Shown: positions 18,382 to 31,715 of the stretch, in pieces
Layout of the letters: each line of letters opens with the position of its first letter
Position numbering within the stretch: the stretch's first letter is position 1
Notes under the pieces: generated by a model
Told to the model about the DNA's origin: nothing
The model's database searches: none
What the model saw: only the letters and a program-made list of their open reading frames with translations
Origin: Wolbachia endosymbiont of Ctenocephalides felis wCfeF
GTDB taxonomy: Bacteria; Pseudomonadota; Alphaproteobacteria; Rickettsiales; Anaplasmataceae
Direction of reading: 5' to 3'
DNA length: 64,000 nt
NCBI GenBank assembly: GCA_028571325.1
Contig: CP116767.1
Location: 835,150 to 899,149, forward strand
Program-made: the position numbers and the translations under genes

Positions 18382-19881
<1,500 letters not shown>

Positions 19882-19931
19882 TCAAGAAAATAAATCTTAT
19901 ATTATTAATAGAAATTTTGCAACAACATTTG

Positions 19932-21020
19932 CTAATTACGCTTTATTATGAACAGCGCAAACGCATTTAAGAGCCAAGTAATAATAAATAACACTAAACT
20001 AAGTGCATAAGCAGCAAGAGTTTGTACACTACTAAAATCCTGATCTCCGGTAAGTAATGTAGCAATCTGTACAGTAATAGTAGTAACTGAATTGAGAGGA
20101 TTAAAAGTCAAGTTTGAGTTGATTCCCACAGCCATCAGCACAATCATTGTTTCACCTATCGCTCTCGAAATTGACAACAAAATTGCACTTAAAATTGTCG
20201 GCATTGCATAAGGTATTGTTATATGCCATATAGTTTCTGCTGGAGTGGCCCCCAATGCCATAAAGCCGTAGCGTAAGCTCTTTGGAACAGACCTGATTGC
20301 ATCTTCCAATAAAGAAATAATAAAAGGAAGAATCATTATCCCTATCGATAAACCAGCAACCAAGGCACTCTCTGAGTGTATATTCAAACCAAAAAAACTT
20401 GCTATCTGTTTCACAGAAGAAGATAAAAATACAACCGAGAAGTATCCGTACACAACTGTAGGAATGGCAGATAAAACCTGCAAAGTTGTATTAACAATGT
20501 AACGCACTTTTCCACTCGCATATTCACTAATATATATTGCAGAAAACAAACCAAGCGGAACAGCAACCAGCATTGCTACAATAGTTATAACCAACGTGCC
20601 AACCAAAAGCGGGGTTATACCGAAACATCCTATTTTTTCTCCATTGATAGTTACCACATTATGGCTCCATTTCAAGCAAAACAAGAATTCTGAAATAGCT
20701 ACTTCTTTAAAGAAATTAATAGATTGGGTGAGAATAGATAACATTATAAATAAGGTGATAAAAAACGATATGGCTAGAGCCACAAACAGTGAAAATTTGA
20801 TTATCTTATTTCTTTTGCTTTTAAATATAAAAGCAAACACGAAAAAAAGTAACGCTATAGAAATGGAAGTTATAAAACAATTGTTACAGAGTATTAATAA
20901 CCAAGTTAACATCCATATACAACTGAGATATAAATAAGATTTAACCTTATCCACTTGCTTAAAGCAAAATAAAAAAATTAGTAGCGTAGGTATAGAAAGG
21001 ATTATTGCCAACGAATTCAT
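19932..21020 (-). CDS. pstA: Phosphate ABC transporter permease PstA
   Basis: Inner-membrane half of the high-affinity phosphate importer. 362 residues with an extended hydrophobic N-terminus (three helices) followed by the permease domain: GTLVITIVAMLVAVPLG, AIYISEYA, and the EAA-loop region LGATPAETIWHITIPYAMPTI. The partner pst genes are elsewhere. Its longer N-terminus is also seen in other alphaproteobacterial PstA proteins. Confidence 0.9.
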   Translation of the reverse strand: MNSLAIILSIPTLLIFLFCFKQVDKVKSYLYLSCIWMLTWLLILCNNCFITSISIALLFFVFAFIFKSKRNKIIKFSLFVALAISFFITLFIMLSILTQSINFFKEVAISEFLFCLKWSHNVVTINGEKIGCFGITPLLVGTLVITIVAMLVAVPLGLFSAIYISEYASGKVRYIVNTTLQVLSAIPTVVYGYFSVVFLSSSVKQIASFFGLNIHSESALVAGLSIGIMILPFIISLLEDAIRSVPKSLRYGFMALGATPAETIWHITIPYAMPTILSAILLSISRAIGETMIVLMAVGINSNLTFNPLNSVTTITVQIATLLTGDQDFSSVQTLAAYALSLVLFIITWLLNAFALFIIKRN

Positions 21021-21134
21021 CTATCGAATCTTATTTTACGAGAATACAACTTTAAGAGTATCCAAATATAATGCAACCATCATTTGACAATAAAGTAAAA
21101 TAAATTAAAATAACTAATTATATTTATAAAAACA

Positions 21135-21269
21135 ATGAAGAGAACATTTCAACCGAAAAATTTGATAAGAAAGCGCAGGCACGGCTTCCGCTCACGTATG
21201 GCAACAAGAGCTGGAAGGAAAATTCTCAATAGGCGTCGCTCATTGGGATGCAAAAAACTATGTGCATAG
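21135..21269 (+). CDS. rpmH: 50S ribosomal protein L34
   Basis: 44 residues beginning [20 protein letters not shown], with [15 protein letters not shown]: an unmistakable L34. It stabilises 23S rRNA in the large subunit. The end overlaps the start of rnpA by 10 bases, the classic rpmH-rnpA arrangement. Confidence 0.97.
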   Translation: MKRTFQPKNLIRKRRHGFRSRMATRAGRKILNRRRSLGCKKLCA

Positions 21270-21621
21270 TTAAGTTATCGAGCATAAAAAAAAAGAGTTT
21301 TCATTTGCTTTTAAAAATAAGCTAGCACCTGGTAGTCTTTTTTATCGTGGGCTCTACATATCGTTATATGCCGTAAAAGAGAAAGAGCCCGAAAAGTATA
21401 TTTACACTATTAGAATAGGTCTAGTTATCAGTAAAAAAGCTGGAAAAGCAGCAAAAAGAAACAAAATCAAAAGACGATTACGGGCACTTGCCAGATTCAT
21501 TATTCTAGATATAAATAACGCAGGATATTATTACATAATATTGACTCATAGAAATATTATGCAAGCAAGTTATAAAAACTTACAGAAAGATCTAACTATT
21601 TGCCTAAAAAAAATAAAATAA
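21260..21621 (+). pseudogene. rnpA: RNase P protein component, frameshifted at a 9-A run
   Basis: Protein cofactor of RNase P for tRNA 5' maturation. The C-terminal ~110 codons (frame ending TAA 21619-21621) give an intact RnpA with the signature KAAKRNKIKRRLRAL, but that frame has no ATG, GTG or TTG start. The natural start, ATG 21260 overlapping rpmH, is in a different frame. The two join if one A is added to the nine-A run at 21286-21294, giving about 120 residues reading [18 protein letters not shown]. Because the gene is essential, this is more likely slippage at the A-run or a sequence error than true loss. Confidence 0.75.
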
Positions 21622-21706
21622 AAAAAATCTCAATTAAGGTATTTACAACTATATTATTTATGATAACATAAGTAAAATTTTTAAAAATAGTTAATGGGTG
21701 TGGTGA

Positions 21707-21979
21707 ATGATAGAACACATAAATGAGGTAAATAGTATAAGCTTTGGTGAGATGTATGAGCCTTTATTTCCCTCTAGAGAAAAAGGAACAGGAACACGGA
21801 TAGATTGGGAATCAGCATTCCTTCAACAAGAAATATTATTAAAGAATGTGAAGAATAGTGCAATATTACCAGAAATTAGTCATTCCCCTTCAAAAGGAAA
21901 CCAACTAAGAGAAGTGGGAACAATGTTGAATGATATAGAAAATGACAAACATATAAGGAAGAAAAGACAACGCAGCTAA
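21707..21979 (+). CDS. Small hypothetical protein, 90 residues
   Basis: ATG 21707 follows a G-rich stretch (GGGTGTGGTGA) that may be the ribosome site. The protein is polar, with IDWESAFLQQEILLKN in the middle and a strongly basic end (KKRQRS), and no signal peptide, membrane helix or known motif. It lies between rnpA and the convergent 5S rRNA. Function unknown. Confidence 0.5.
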   Translation: MIEHINEVNSISFGEMYEPLFPSREKGTGTRIDWESAFLQQEILLKNVKNSAILPEISHSPSKGNQLREVGTMLNDIENDKHIRKKRQRS

Positions 21980-22024
21980 AGTAAAGATTTAAAAAACAAT
22001 AGCAAAATAAGGGAATTAAAATAA

Positions 22025-22041
22025 AAGCACACTCACTGCTT
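22025..22041 (-). terminator. Possible terminator after 5S rRNA
   Basis: Minus-strand AAGCA/TGCTT 5-bp stem with a 7-base loop, followed by TTATTTT, about 25-40 bases after the 5S 3' end. Weak stem. Confidence 0.35.
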
Positions 22042-22063
22042 AATTGATAAAGAAATTTTTATA

Positions 22064-22173
22064 AACTTGGCAGCGACCTACTCTCCCTTTTCAAGTACCA
22101 TCAGCGCTAAAAAGTTTCACTTCCGAGTTCGAGATGGAATCGGGTGTTTCATTTTTGCTATAGCCACCAAGTT
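22064..22173 (-). rRNA. rrf: 5S ribosomal RNA
   Basis: About 110 bases. The ends pair (ACTTGG/CCAAGT), and the minus strand contains the conserved internal segments CCATCTCGAACTCGGAAGTGAAAC and, near the 3' end, GGGAGAGTAGGTCGCTGCC (each shortened here to what fits the family). It follows 23S by about 60 bases. Confidence 0.93.
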
Positions 22174-22205
22174 AATAAAAATCTCTAATTCAATAAATTC
22201 AATTT

Positions 22206-25064
<2,859 letters not shown>

Positions 25065-25141
25065 ATTGAAATTGAATTGAGATTAAATTAATCTCTACCA
25101 TAAAACTTGTCAAACATCTAAAAATCAAATTAACTTCTTAC

Positions 25142-25170
25142 ATATTAGAAACTAATAAGCAATATGTCAA
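25142..25170 (-). promoter_or_regulatory. Promoter for the 23S-5S unit
   Basis: Minus-strand TTGACA (25170-25165), 17-base spacer, TAATAT (25147-25142), about 110 bases before the 23S 5' end. It supports independent transcription of this unit from the distant 16S. The rest of the 25031-25376 gap is AT-rich leader containing the outer arm of the processing stem. Confidence 0.65.
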
Positions 25171-25376
25171 CGCTTTTTTACGCAAAATATTTACTTACAT
25201 TAGCAACAATAATAATATACTTGTAATCCTAAGTAGGTAAAATTTATAATTTAGGTGAGTGTTAAAGCAGAATTATATACAGTTAAAGATCAATGAAGAA
25301 AATATTCCATAATATAAAATGCTTTAAAAATCAGGTCTACTCAAAAATGATAGTAAGCACCAAGGGTATCTAAAAT

Positions 25377-26450
25377 ATGAAAGGCAATTTATCCTTTATA
25401 AGTGTTATTTTAAGTTTTATTCGCAAGTTAATCGGTATGTTTAATATTAAGAAGACCAAACAATTCGCTGTAAATCAATACAATAATCTCTATAGAGAAG
25501 CAACAGCACTTTTCGAAAAGTCCAAAAACCTGTTAAACACCAACATTGAAATCGGTTTATATCATTTCTATAAAGGTCACATACCAGATGCAAAGCTAAG
25601 ATTTTGGTTGATCAGCATATTCTACTCCAATTTACCCGTAATTTGGTATAACATTGGAAGGTGTCATTTTGCAATGGGAAATATTCACAAAGCTCATACC
25701 TATTTAACAAAGACACTAAAACTAGACAGTAACTATGAAGAAGCTTCTTACTACATAAACAAAATGACAAACCCAGCATCGATCACAAAATTGCCTAAAA
25801 ACCTCATAAAACAGTATTTTGATTACACTGGCGAGTATTTTGTTGAGCATTGGTTAATTGCTAAACAATACAGAGGACATGAACTTGCGCATATGGTAAT
25901 TACAGAAATCTTTAATAACTCCACTTCTGCACTCAACATACTTGATCTTGGTTGTGGAACTGGAATATGCGGTCATTTCTTAAAAATACACAATACTGGA
26001 AATTGCATAACAGGAGTTGACATTTCAAACAGAATGCTAAACATTGCCAGAGGATGCTTTATAAAGGGTAAACCTGTTTATAATGAGTTAATACACATGG
26101 AAATGACAGATTTCCTTAAACAAGAAAGAAACTACTCGTATGATGTCATTATTTTTGCCGAAGTGTTACATTATCTACATGACTTCCGAGCAGAATTGGA
26201 ATTAGCAAAAGGATCTATGAGCAAAAAAGGAGCAATCATATGCTTAATAAGAAGAAAGGAAGGTGAAGGTATTGACTTTGTAAATAAAGGAGATTACTTT
26301 TGCCACTCAGAAAGTTATGTCCAACGCGTTGCAAAAGAAATAAATACGCAAATAAGTTATATGAGTTACTGTAAAATATATGGAAGTCAGGTTAATGGTA
26401 TTTTGTTCGCGCTACAGCATCCACAAAAAAAACCGAAGAGCCCAGCTTAA
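25377..26450 (+). CDS. TPR-containing SAM-dependent methyltransferase
   Basis: 357 residues. An N-terminal helical part with tetratricopeptide-like repeats (about 65-130: LPVIWYNIGRCHFAMGNIHKA and the following helix pair) precedes a class I methyltransferase domain with motif I ILDLGCGTGICG (about 187-198), GVDISNRML and a post-I acidic loop. It resembles the TPR-fused methyltransferases found in Rickettsiales and other alphaproteobacteria; the substrate is unknown. ATG 25377 lacks a good ribosome site; ATG 25437 is an alternative. Confidence 0.85.
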   Translation: MKGNLSFISVILSFIRKLIGMFNIKKTKQFAVNQYNNLYREATALFEKSKNLLNTNIEIGLYHFYKGHIPDAKLRFWLISIFYSNLPVIWYNIGRCHFAMGNIHKAHTYLTKTLKLDSNYEEASYYINKMTNPASITKLPKNLIKQYFDYTGEYFVEHWLIAKQYRGHELAHMVITEIFNNSTSALNILDLGCGTGICGHFLKIHNTGNCITGVDISNRMLNIARGCFIKGKPVYNELIHMEMTDFLKQERNYSYDVIIFAEVLHYLHDFRAELELAKGSMSKKGAIICLIRRKEGEGIDFVNKGDYFCHSESYVQRVAKEINTQISYMSYCKIYGSQVNGILFALQHPQKKPKSPA

Positions 26451-26505
26451 AGATCACTATTGCTCAAAGCAGTATCTATATATAATGAAATAGAAGAGGA
26501 ATTTT

Positions 26506-28290
26506 ATGAGTAATATCACTATTAATCACGAAAAAAGCGGTAAATTAACCAATTTTGGAAAAGCAGTTCTATCGGATAGGTATCTGATAGAAAATGAAAG
26601 TTATCAAGATCTTTTCATACGCATTGCCAGCTATTATTCTGACAATAAAGAGCATGCACAGCGTCTTTATGACTACATGAGCAACTTGTGGTTCATGCCT
26701 TCAACACCAATACTTAGCAATGGTGGTACCAAAAGAGGGTTGCCTATCTCTTGTTTTCTCAACGAAACTGAAGACAGCTTGCAGGGAATAGTTGATTTAT
26801 GGAACGAAAATGTTTGGCTTGCTGCACGTGGAGGAGGCATAGGTAGTTATTGGGGAAATCTACGTTCAATTGGTGAAAGTGTAAAGGGCAGCGGTAAAAC
26901 ATCTGGAATTGTGCCATTTATTGTAGTGCAAAATGCTCTAACGCTTGCAATCAGTCAAGGGTCCTTAAGAAGAGGAAGTTCAGCAGTTTACCTTCCTGTA
27001 TCCCACCCAGAGATAGAAGAGTTTCTCGATATACGCAAGCCAACGGGGGGTGATCCAAATCGTAAAGCATTGAATATACATCATGCCGTGATAGTAAATG
27101 ATAAATTCATGCAGGCTGTTGAGAATGATCGAGAATGGGATTTGATTAGTCCTCACAATAACAAAGTTATCTCAACCGTCAAAGCACGTGATATATGGAT
27201 CAAAATATTAACAGCAAGAATTGAAACTGGAGAGCCTTACATTATTTTTCTTGACGCAACGAATAATAACAAGCCAGAGTCTTACAAAAAACTCAATCTA
27301 GACATAAAAATGTCAAATCTGTGCAGTGAAATCACTTTAACTACAGGTTACGATCATCTAAACAAATCGCGCACTGCTGTGTGTTGTCTATCATCAGTGA
27401 ATCTTGAATACTACGAAGAATGGAGAGACAATGAACTCTTCATAGAAGACATAATGCGTTTTCTTGACAATGTATTAGAGGATTTCATAAATAAAGCACC
27501 AAACGAAATACAGCGAGCAAAATATTCTGCAGCAAGAGAGCGTAGTATCGGTCTTGGTGTAATGGGCTTTCACTCATTTTTACAAGGTAAAATGGTTCCT
27601 TTTGAATCAGTAACAGCACAACAGTGGAATAAAAAAATATTTAAGTATTTACGTGAGCAAGCAGACATAGTTTCTAAAAAATTAGCAGAAGAAAAGGGAG
27701 CGTGCCTTGACGCTAAAGAAATCAATCTAATGGAAAGATTTACACATAAGCTTGCTATTGCTCCAACTGCCTCAATTTCTATTATTGCAGGCAACACTTC
27801 CCCTGGGATAGAACCATATGCAGCAAACGTATTCACACAAAAGACACTAACAGGTTCGTTTGTAGTGCGAAACAAATTCTTACAGAAGCTATTAGCAGAA
27901 AAAAATCAAGACAATGATAAGATATGGTCCTCAATTTCAACAAATGAAGGTTCCGTGCAGCACTTAGATTTCCTTAGCGAACATGAAAAATTGACATTTA
28001 AAACAGCGTATGAGCTTGATCAAAGATGGATTATAGAACACGCAAGCGATAGAACACCTTACATTTGCCAATCTCAATCAGTAAACTTGTTTCTACCTGC
28101 TAACGTACATAAACGTTACTTGCACAAAATACACATGCTTGCTTGGAAAAAAGGTCTGAAAAGTTTATATTACTGTAGATCACAGTCAATGCAGAGGGCC
28201 GACAAAGTTTCGCACGACATATTTAAAAAAAGTGAAATATTACAGCAAAAAACAGATATCGATTATGATGAGTGTTTGTCATGTCAGTAG
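26506..28290 (+). CDS. nrdA: Ribonucleoside-diphosphate reductase alpha subunit
   Basis: Reduces ribonucleotides to deoxyribonucleotides with a separate beta subunit. 594 residues with the NrdA core: FMPSTPILSNGG, PISCFLNE (redox Cys), NLCSEI (about 269-274; radical Cys), CCLSSVNLEYY, the paired tyrosines in SLYYCRSQS, and a C-terminal CLSC that would shuttle electrons. It lacks the ~90-residue N-terminal ATP-cone of E. coli NrdA, so dATP control may be absent. AGAGGA precedes the ATG. The ruvX ATG follows the stop directly. Confidence 0.93.
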   Translation: MSNITINHEKSGKLTNFGKAVLSDRYLIENESYQDLFIRIASYYSDNKEHAQRLYDYMSNLWFMPSTPILSNGGTKRGLPISCFLNETEDSLQGIVDLWNENVWLAARGGGIGSYWGNLRSIGESVKGSGKTSGIVPFIVVQNALTLAISQGSLRRGSSAVYLPVSHPEIEEFLDIRKPTGGDPNRKALNIHHAVIVNDKFMQAVENDREWDLISPHNNKVISTVKARDIWIKILTARIETGEPYIIFLDATNNNKPESYKKLNLDIKMSNLCSEITLTTGYDHLNKSRTAVCCLSSVNLEYYEEWRDNELFIEDIMRFLDNVLEDFINKAPNEIQRAKYSAARERSIGLGVMGFHSFLQGKMVPFESVTAQQWNKKIFKYLREQADIVSKKLAEEKGACLDAKEINLMERFTHKLAIAPTASISIIAGNTSPGIEPYAANVFTQKTLTGSFVVRNKFLQKLLAEKNQDNDKIWSSISTNEGSVQHLDFLSEHEKLTFKTAYELDQRWIIEHASDRTPYICQSQSVNLFLPANVHKRYLHKIHMLAWKKGLKSLYYCRSQSMQRADKVSHDIFKKSEILQQKTDIDYDECLSCQ

Positions 28291-28776
28291 ATGCTACATA
28301 GAGATCCTTATGAATTTCTAAAGTCTATTCCAAAAGGCAAGTGCATAATGTGTCTTGACATGGGAGAAAAGCGAATAGGTATAGCATTCAGTGATAAAAC
28401 GCAGCTCATAGCCACAGCTCACAGTGTATACCATAGAAAAAATATAAGTAAAGATTTAGGTTATTTAAACAGGATGTTCAAAGAAAATGAAGCTGGGTCA
28501 ATAGTAATAGGGCTACCACTGGAAATAGAGAAGCAAAAAAGTGAATGGTGTGAAACCATAATCCAATTCGCAAAAAAAATGATAAAAAAATGTAAGGCAA
28601 GTATATATTTACAAGATGAAAGCTTGTCAACGTCTATTGCGGCTCATACACTAAAGATTACCGGAGTATCAATCACAAAATCGAAAAAAATAGATGACAA
28701 AATTGCTGCATGTATTATCTTACAACGAACGTTAGACAAGATAAATACAATTAAACAGTTTCTTTTCAGCACGTAA
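28291..28776 (+). CDS. ruvX: Putative pre-16S rRNA nuclease RuvX/YqgF
   Basis: 161 residues with an RNase H-like fold: CLDMGEKRIGIAFSD (catalytic Asp), VIGLPLEIE, and a C-terminal DDKIAACIIL acidic motif. It is thought to trim pre-16S rRNA 5' ends. The start ATG is directly after the nrdA stop, so the two are co-transcribed. Slightly longer than the usual 140-150 residues at the N-terminus. Confidence 0.88.
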   Translation: MLHRDPYEFLKSIPKGKCIMCLDMGEKRIGIAFSDKTQLIATAHSVYHRKNISKDLGYLNRMFKENEAGSIVIGLPLEIEKQKSEWCETIIQFAKKMIKKCKASIYLQDESLSTSIAAHTLKITGVSITKSKKIDDKIAACIILQRTLDKINTIKQFLFST

Positions 28777-28841
28777 CTGTATGAACTTATGTCATAAAAG
28801 TGAAGATATGAGGAGTTTTATTCAAAAACAAAACAAATTGC

Positions 28842-28870
28842 TTGATAAAATTGGTATTTAGTGTTATACT
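28842..28870 (+). promoter_or_regulatory. Promoter of Ulp1-like effector gene
   Basis: TTGATA (28842-28847), 17-base spacer, TATACT (28865-28870). The predicted start near 28877 leaves a ~19-base leader before ATG 28896, with no clear Shine-Dalgarno. Confidence 0.6.
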
Positions 28871-28895
28871 AGATTAGTTATGGTTTATAGTGAGT

Positions 28896-30974
28896 ATGGC
28901 TCCTCAAGAACAAGTGTCACAATCTATTTTTCGTACAAAACCTAACGCTAGTGAAATCAAAGCAATTAAAGAGTGGTTTGCAGGAACAGAAAATCAAAAA
29001 GGTTACTACGACGGTACAGGAATACTCTCTTCGTTACTTGATTTACATTTACATAATGATAAAAACAATGAAAATAAACCTATAATTAAGATTCAAGACA
29101 TTAATCAAGGCATTGGCCAAGGCACATCCTTCACTGGAGATTTACAAGAAATATCTCAATCGATAGGTCAAAACAAGAGAGATGTAATTTACATTAGAAG
29201 ACGTCCTGCAGAATTAGGACAACGTGAAAATCACTGGGTTGTTTTCTACTTCTTTGCAGATAAAAATGGAAAAAAGAACCTATTGTTCATAGACACTCAA
29301 AACCCAAATATAGGTCAACAAAGCACATTTGGAAAAAATATCAAATCTTTCTCTGAACAACAAGATTGTAATCTGTATGTTTCAAGTACTTCAGTTCAAA
29401 AAGATGACAATTCATGTGGTCTTATAGCATCTGAAATAACAAGAATGCTGTATAATAATCATGAATCAGTAAAAGAAAATTTATCTAGGTGCCCAACACA
29501 AGATAGAGAAAAAGTTGAGCTTAGTAGTCTATTATCAGGCAATGAATTCCAAAGGCTGGAGAATGCTTGTACAATAAAAGGCAATGTTAACTACGGTGAG
29601 AAAGATGAAAAATTTCATGCCGCTGATATTAGAGTAGCACACTTCGCAACGGCATTAGCTATCGGCCAGGCTGATATAAATAATAAGATATTTGGTGAAA
29701 CGCACTCTCTAAAAACCCAAGATCCTGAAGACTTAGTTAAAAAGATTAGGTCAACTTTTATTGGCAATCCAAGTAGTACCAAATTGTTCAAGAAAGTAGT
29801 ATTAAAAGATGAAACAACCTTAGAAGCTAACCTTGATCCTGGGTATGATAGTGGTAGTGGCAGCGAGCAAAATTCTCCACAATTAGAACGAAATCACTTG
29901 TTAGAAACCCCTCAGACTCCTAGTGGTCAAAGTTCAGATTTCAGAAAGGAAATTGAAAAAAAGGATAAAAAGATTAAAGAATTAGAAGAGTTACTAAACA
30001 AAAAAAATGCCGGTCTTTCAAAAATTAAAAAAGAGAAAAACGAAGCTTTTGATAGAGCATCAAAAAATGCACAGGAGCTTGAGAGAACAAAACGACAACT
30101 AAGTGAATCAGAAGAAGTTGTTAAACAATTTATACAAGATTTTGATGCCCGACAAAAAGAAATTGAAAATTATAAACAAACTGTAAATGATCTTAACGCT
30201 CAATTCACAACGAAAGATCAAGAGCTAAACGATGCAAAACAGAGGCTGAATGAAGTAACTCAACTTACTGAAGAAAATTCTCCGCAACCAAAACGAAATC
30301 ACTCATTAGAAACCCCTCAGACTTCTAGTGGTCAAAATGTGAATTTAGAAAGTGAAATTGAAAAACAGGATGAAGAGATCAAACAATTAAGAGAGTTATT
30401 AAACAAAGAAAAGACCAACCTTTCAAAAATTAAAAAAGAGAAAAACGAAGCTCTTGCTAGTGCATCGAAAAACGCACAGGAGCTTGAGAGAACAAAACAA
30501 CAACTGAGTGAATCAGAGGAAAATGTTAAACAGCTTACACGAAATTTTGATGCCCGACAAAAAGAAATTGAAAATTATAAACGAACTGTAAATAATCTTA
30601 ACGCTCAACTCACAACGAAAGATCAAGAGTTAAACGATGCAAAACAGAAGCTGAATGAAGTAACTCAACTTACTGAAGAAAATGTCCGACTTCGAGCTCG
30701 AAACCAAGATTTGAATAACAAAAACAAAAAATTTTCAGAAGCAAGTGCTCAGGATAGAAAACAGAGTAACTATGCTTCTGTTGCTTTTATGGTAGCTGGA
30801 ACATTTGCTGTTGTGGCAAGTCTAACAATGCCTTATTTAGCGGTATGTATTACATTTGCTATAGCTGCATCGATTTTTTTTGCAGTAGGATGTTACAGTT
30901 TATATAAAGCAAATACAACGCTTAACAATGCTGAAGTCAATCGAGCTACAAGTGCTGGTTTTACAGCTATTTAA
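28896..30974 (+). CDS. Ulp1/C48-like cysteine protease, coiled-coil, C-terminal membrane hairpin
   Basis: 692 residues from ATG 28896 (a GTG at 28890 is also open). N-terminal ~200 residues: a Ulp1/deubiquitinase-type fold with an ordered triad, HWVVFYFF (His113), FIDTQNP (Asp133), and QKDDNSCG (Gln168, Cys174). Then a Ser/Pro/Thr linker and two coiled-coil units (about 350-600) that are a 135-residue tandem duplication, and finally two membrane helices (about 628-670) with a short polar tail. This chemistry cleaves ubiquitin or SUMO, which bacteria lack, so a host-directed role is inferred. It is not the CI factor CidB: no CidA partner and a different layout. It has its own promoter. Confidence 0.8.
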   Translation: MAPQEQVSQSIFRTKPNASEIKAIKEWFAGTENQKGYYDGTGILSSLLDLHLHNDKNNENKPIIKIQDINQGIGQGTSFTGDLQEISQSIGQNKRDVIYIRRRPAELGQRENHWVVFYFFADKNGKKNLLFIDTQNPNIGQQSTFGKNIKSFSEQQDCNLYVSSTSVQKDDNSCGLIASEITRMLYNNHESVKENLSRCPTQDREKVELSSLLSGNEFQRLENACTIKGNVNYGEKDEKFHAADIRVAHFATALAIGQADINNKIFGETHSLKTQDPEDLVKKIRSTFIGNPSSTKLFKKVVLKDETTLEANLDPGYDSGSGSEQNSPQLERNHLLETPQTPSGQSSDFRKEIEKKDKKIKELEELLNKKNAGLSKIKKEKNEAFDRASKNAQELERTKRQLSESEEVVKQFIQDFDARQKEIENYKQTVNDLNAQFTTKDQELNDAKQRLNEVTQLTEENSPQPKRNHSLETPQTSSGQNVNLESEIEKQDEEIKQLRELLNKEKTNLSKIKKEKNEALASASKNAQELERTKQQLSESEENVKQLTRNFDARQKEIENYKRTVNNLNAQLTTKDQELNDAKQKLNEVTQLTEENVRLRARNQDLNNKNKKFSEASAQDRKQSNYASVAFMVAGTFAVVASLTMPYLAVCITFAIAASIFFAVGCYSLYKANTTLNNAEVNRATSAGFTAI
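29871..30680 (+). repeat. 405-bp in-frame tandem duplication inside effector gene
   Basis: Two ~405-base units (start words AATTCTCC at 29871 and 30276) encode coiled-coil repeats with the same order of motifs: ETPQT, LSKIKKEKNEA, ASKNAQELERTK, FDARQKEIENYK, TTKDQELNDAKQ. The units differ by scattered substitutions. Confidence 0.85.
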
Positions 30975-31080
30975 CAGTCTTCAGGGTTTTAGAGGTTGTC
31001 TACAAACTTTAAAGAAAATTCCTCTTGATCATAACCCTAGTCATGACCAGATACATGAAATTTTCAGCAGATGCTGTAAC

Positions 31081-31170
31081 ACCAAATCCCAATGGTAAAT
31101 TAAAAAGTTTCCCTACGATTAGCGAATTTATTATGTATCTTGTTTGATAACGAAAGTTGGTATAACCTTT
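31081..31170. repeat. Short mini-element shared with 50044-50163 (inverted)
   Basis: About 90 bases that match the reverse complement of 50044-50163 apart from small deletions; both abut a promoter-bearing dispersed repeat. The 31009-31206 ORF over it is not accepted as a gene. The stretch 30975-31080 shows nothing else. Confidence 0.6.
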
Positions 31171-31177
31171 ATGCTTA

Positions 31178-31628
31178 AGAAATTTACCAAGCGAGAAAAA
31201 AAGCAAAAGAAGCCCCGTGGCGGCTAGTTATTTACTTTTGTGTCGAAATGTTGGCATTTTTTTATCCTAAACGCTTAATAAGTGCGACTTAGCTGCTTTT
31301 TAAAGCAACTTAACCTTAGCCATAAACGTTTAAGAAACTCACTAAGCAGAAAAAAAGCAAAAGAAACCCCGAGTAGCTAGTTATTCACTATCTATCTTAT
31401 GATATTGGCGTTTTTGATGTCTTAAACGACTTATAAGCGCGTTTGAGCTTGTATAGGTAAAAAACCAGAAGTTTTAAAAAGACATGCAGTGCACATAGTG
31501 CGAAAAATTAAACATGAGACGCCAAATATGCTAAGTTTTTTTCTCATTTAATCTGCACAGACTGAAGATAAATAATAGCTTCAGTCTCATTATAAGGGTA
31601 ACGGCGGGAGTTGTCAAGTAGTTTTTTT
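31178..31628 (-). repeat. Dispersed promoter-bearing repeat, type I inverted copy
   Basis: Near-identical to 38000-38430 and 2474-2957 but inverted. With 38000-38430 it brackets the plsY-recA block. The promoter lies at 31589-31617 and points left. The 8-bp palindrome at the start site is intact. Confidence 0.85.
31589..31617 (-). promoter_or_regulatory. Consensus promoter in type I inverted copy
   Basis: Minus-strand TTGACA (31617-31612), 17-base spacer, TATAAT (31594-31589). Confidence 0.65.
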
Positions 31629-31715
31629 CGTTTCTATTGAATGACATGGATAAGCTCAAACGCCATCATGTCTTTAGGAGAGTTTACATGGAGGCTCTTA
31701 AGTTGACGACATTGG

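Noticed and set aside
28896..30974. Identification as the cytoplasmic incompatibility factor CidB
   Set aside because: The protease is N-terminal rather than C-terminal, the protein is much shorter than CidB, it has coiled coils and membrane helices, and no CidA-like gene precedes it (ruvX does).
31009..31206. 65-codon minus-strand ORF beside the Ulp1-like gene
   Set aside because: It spans a mini-element and the edge of a dispersed repeat, and the related copy at 50044-50163 carries indels that would shift the frame.
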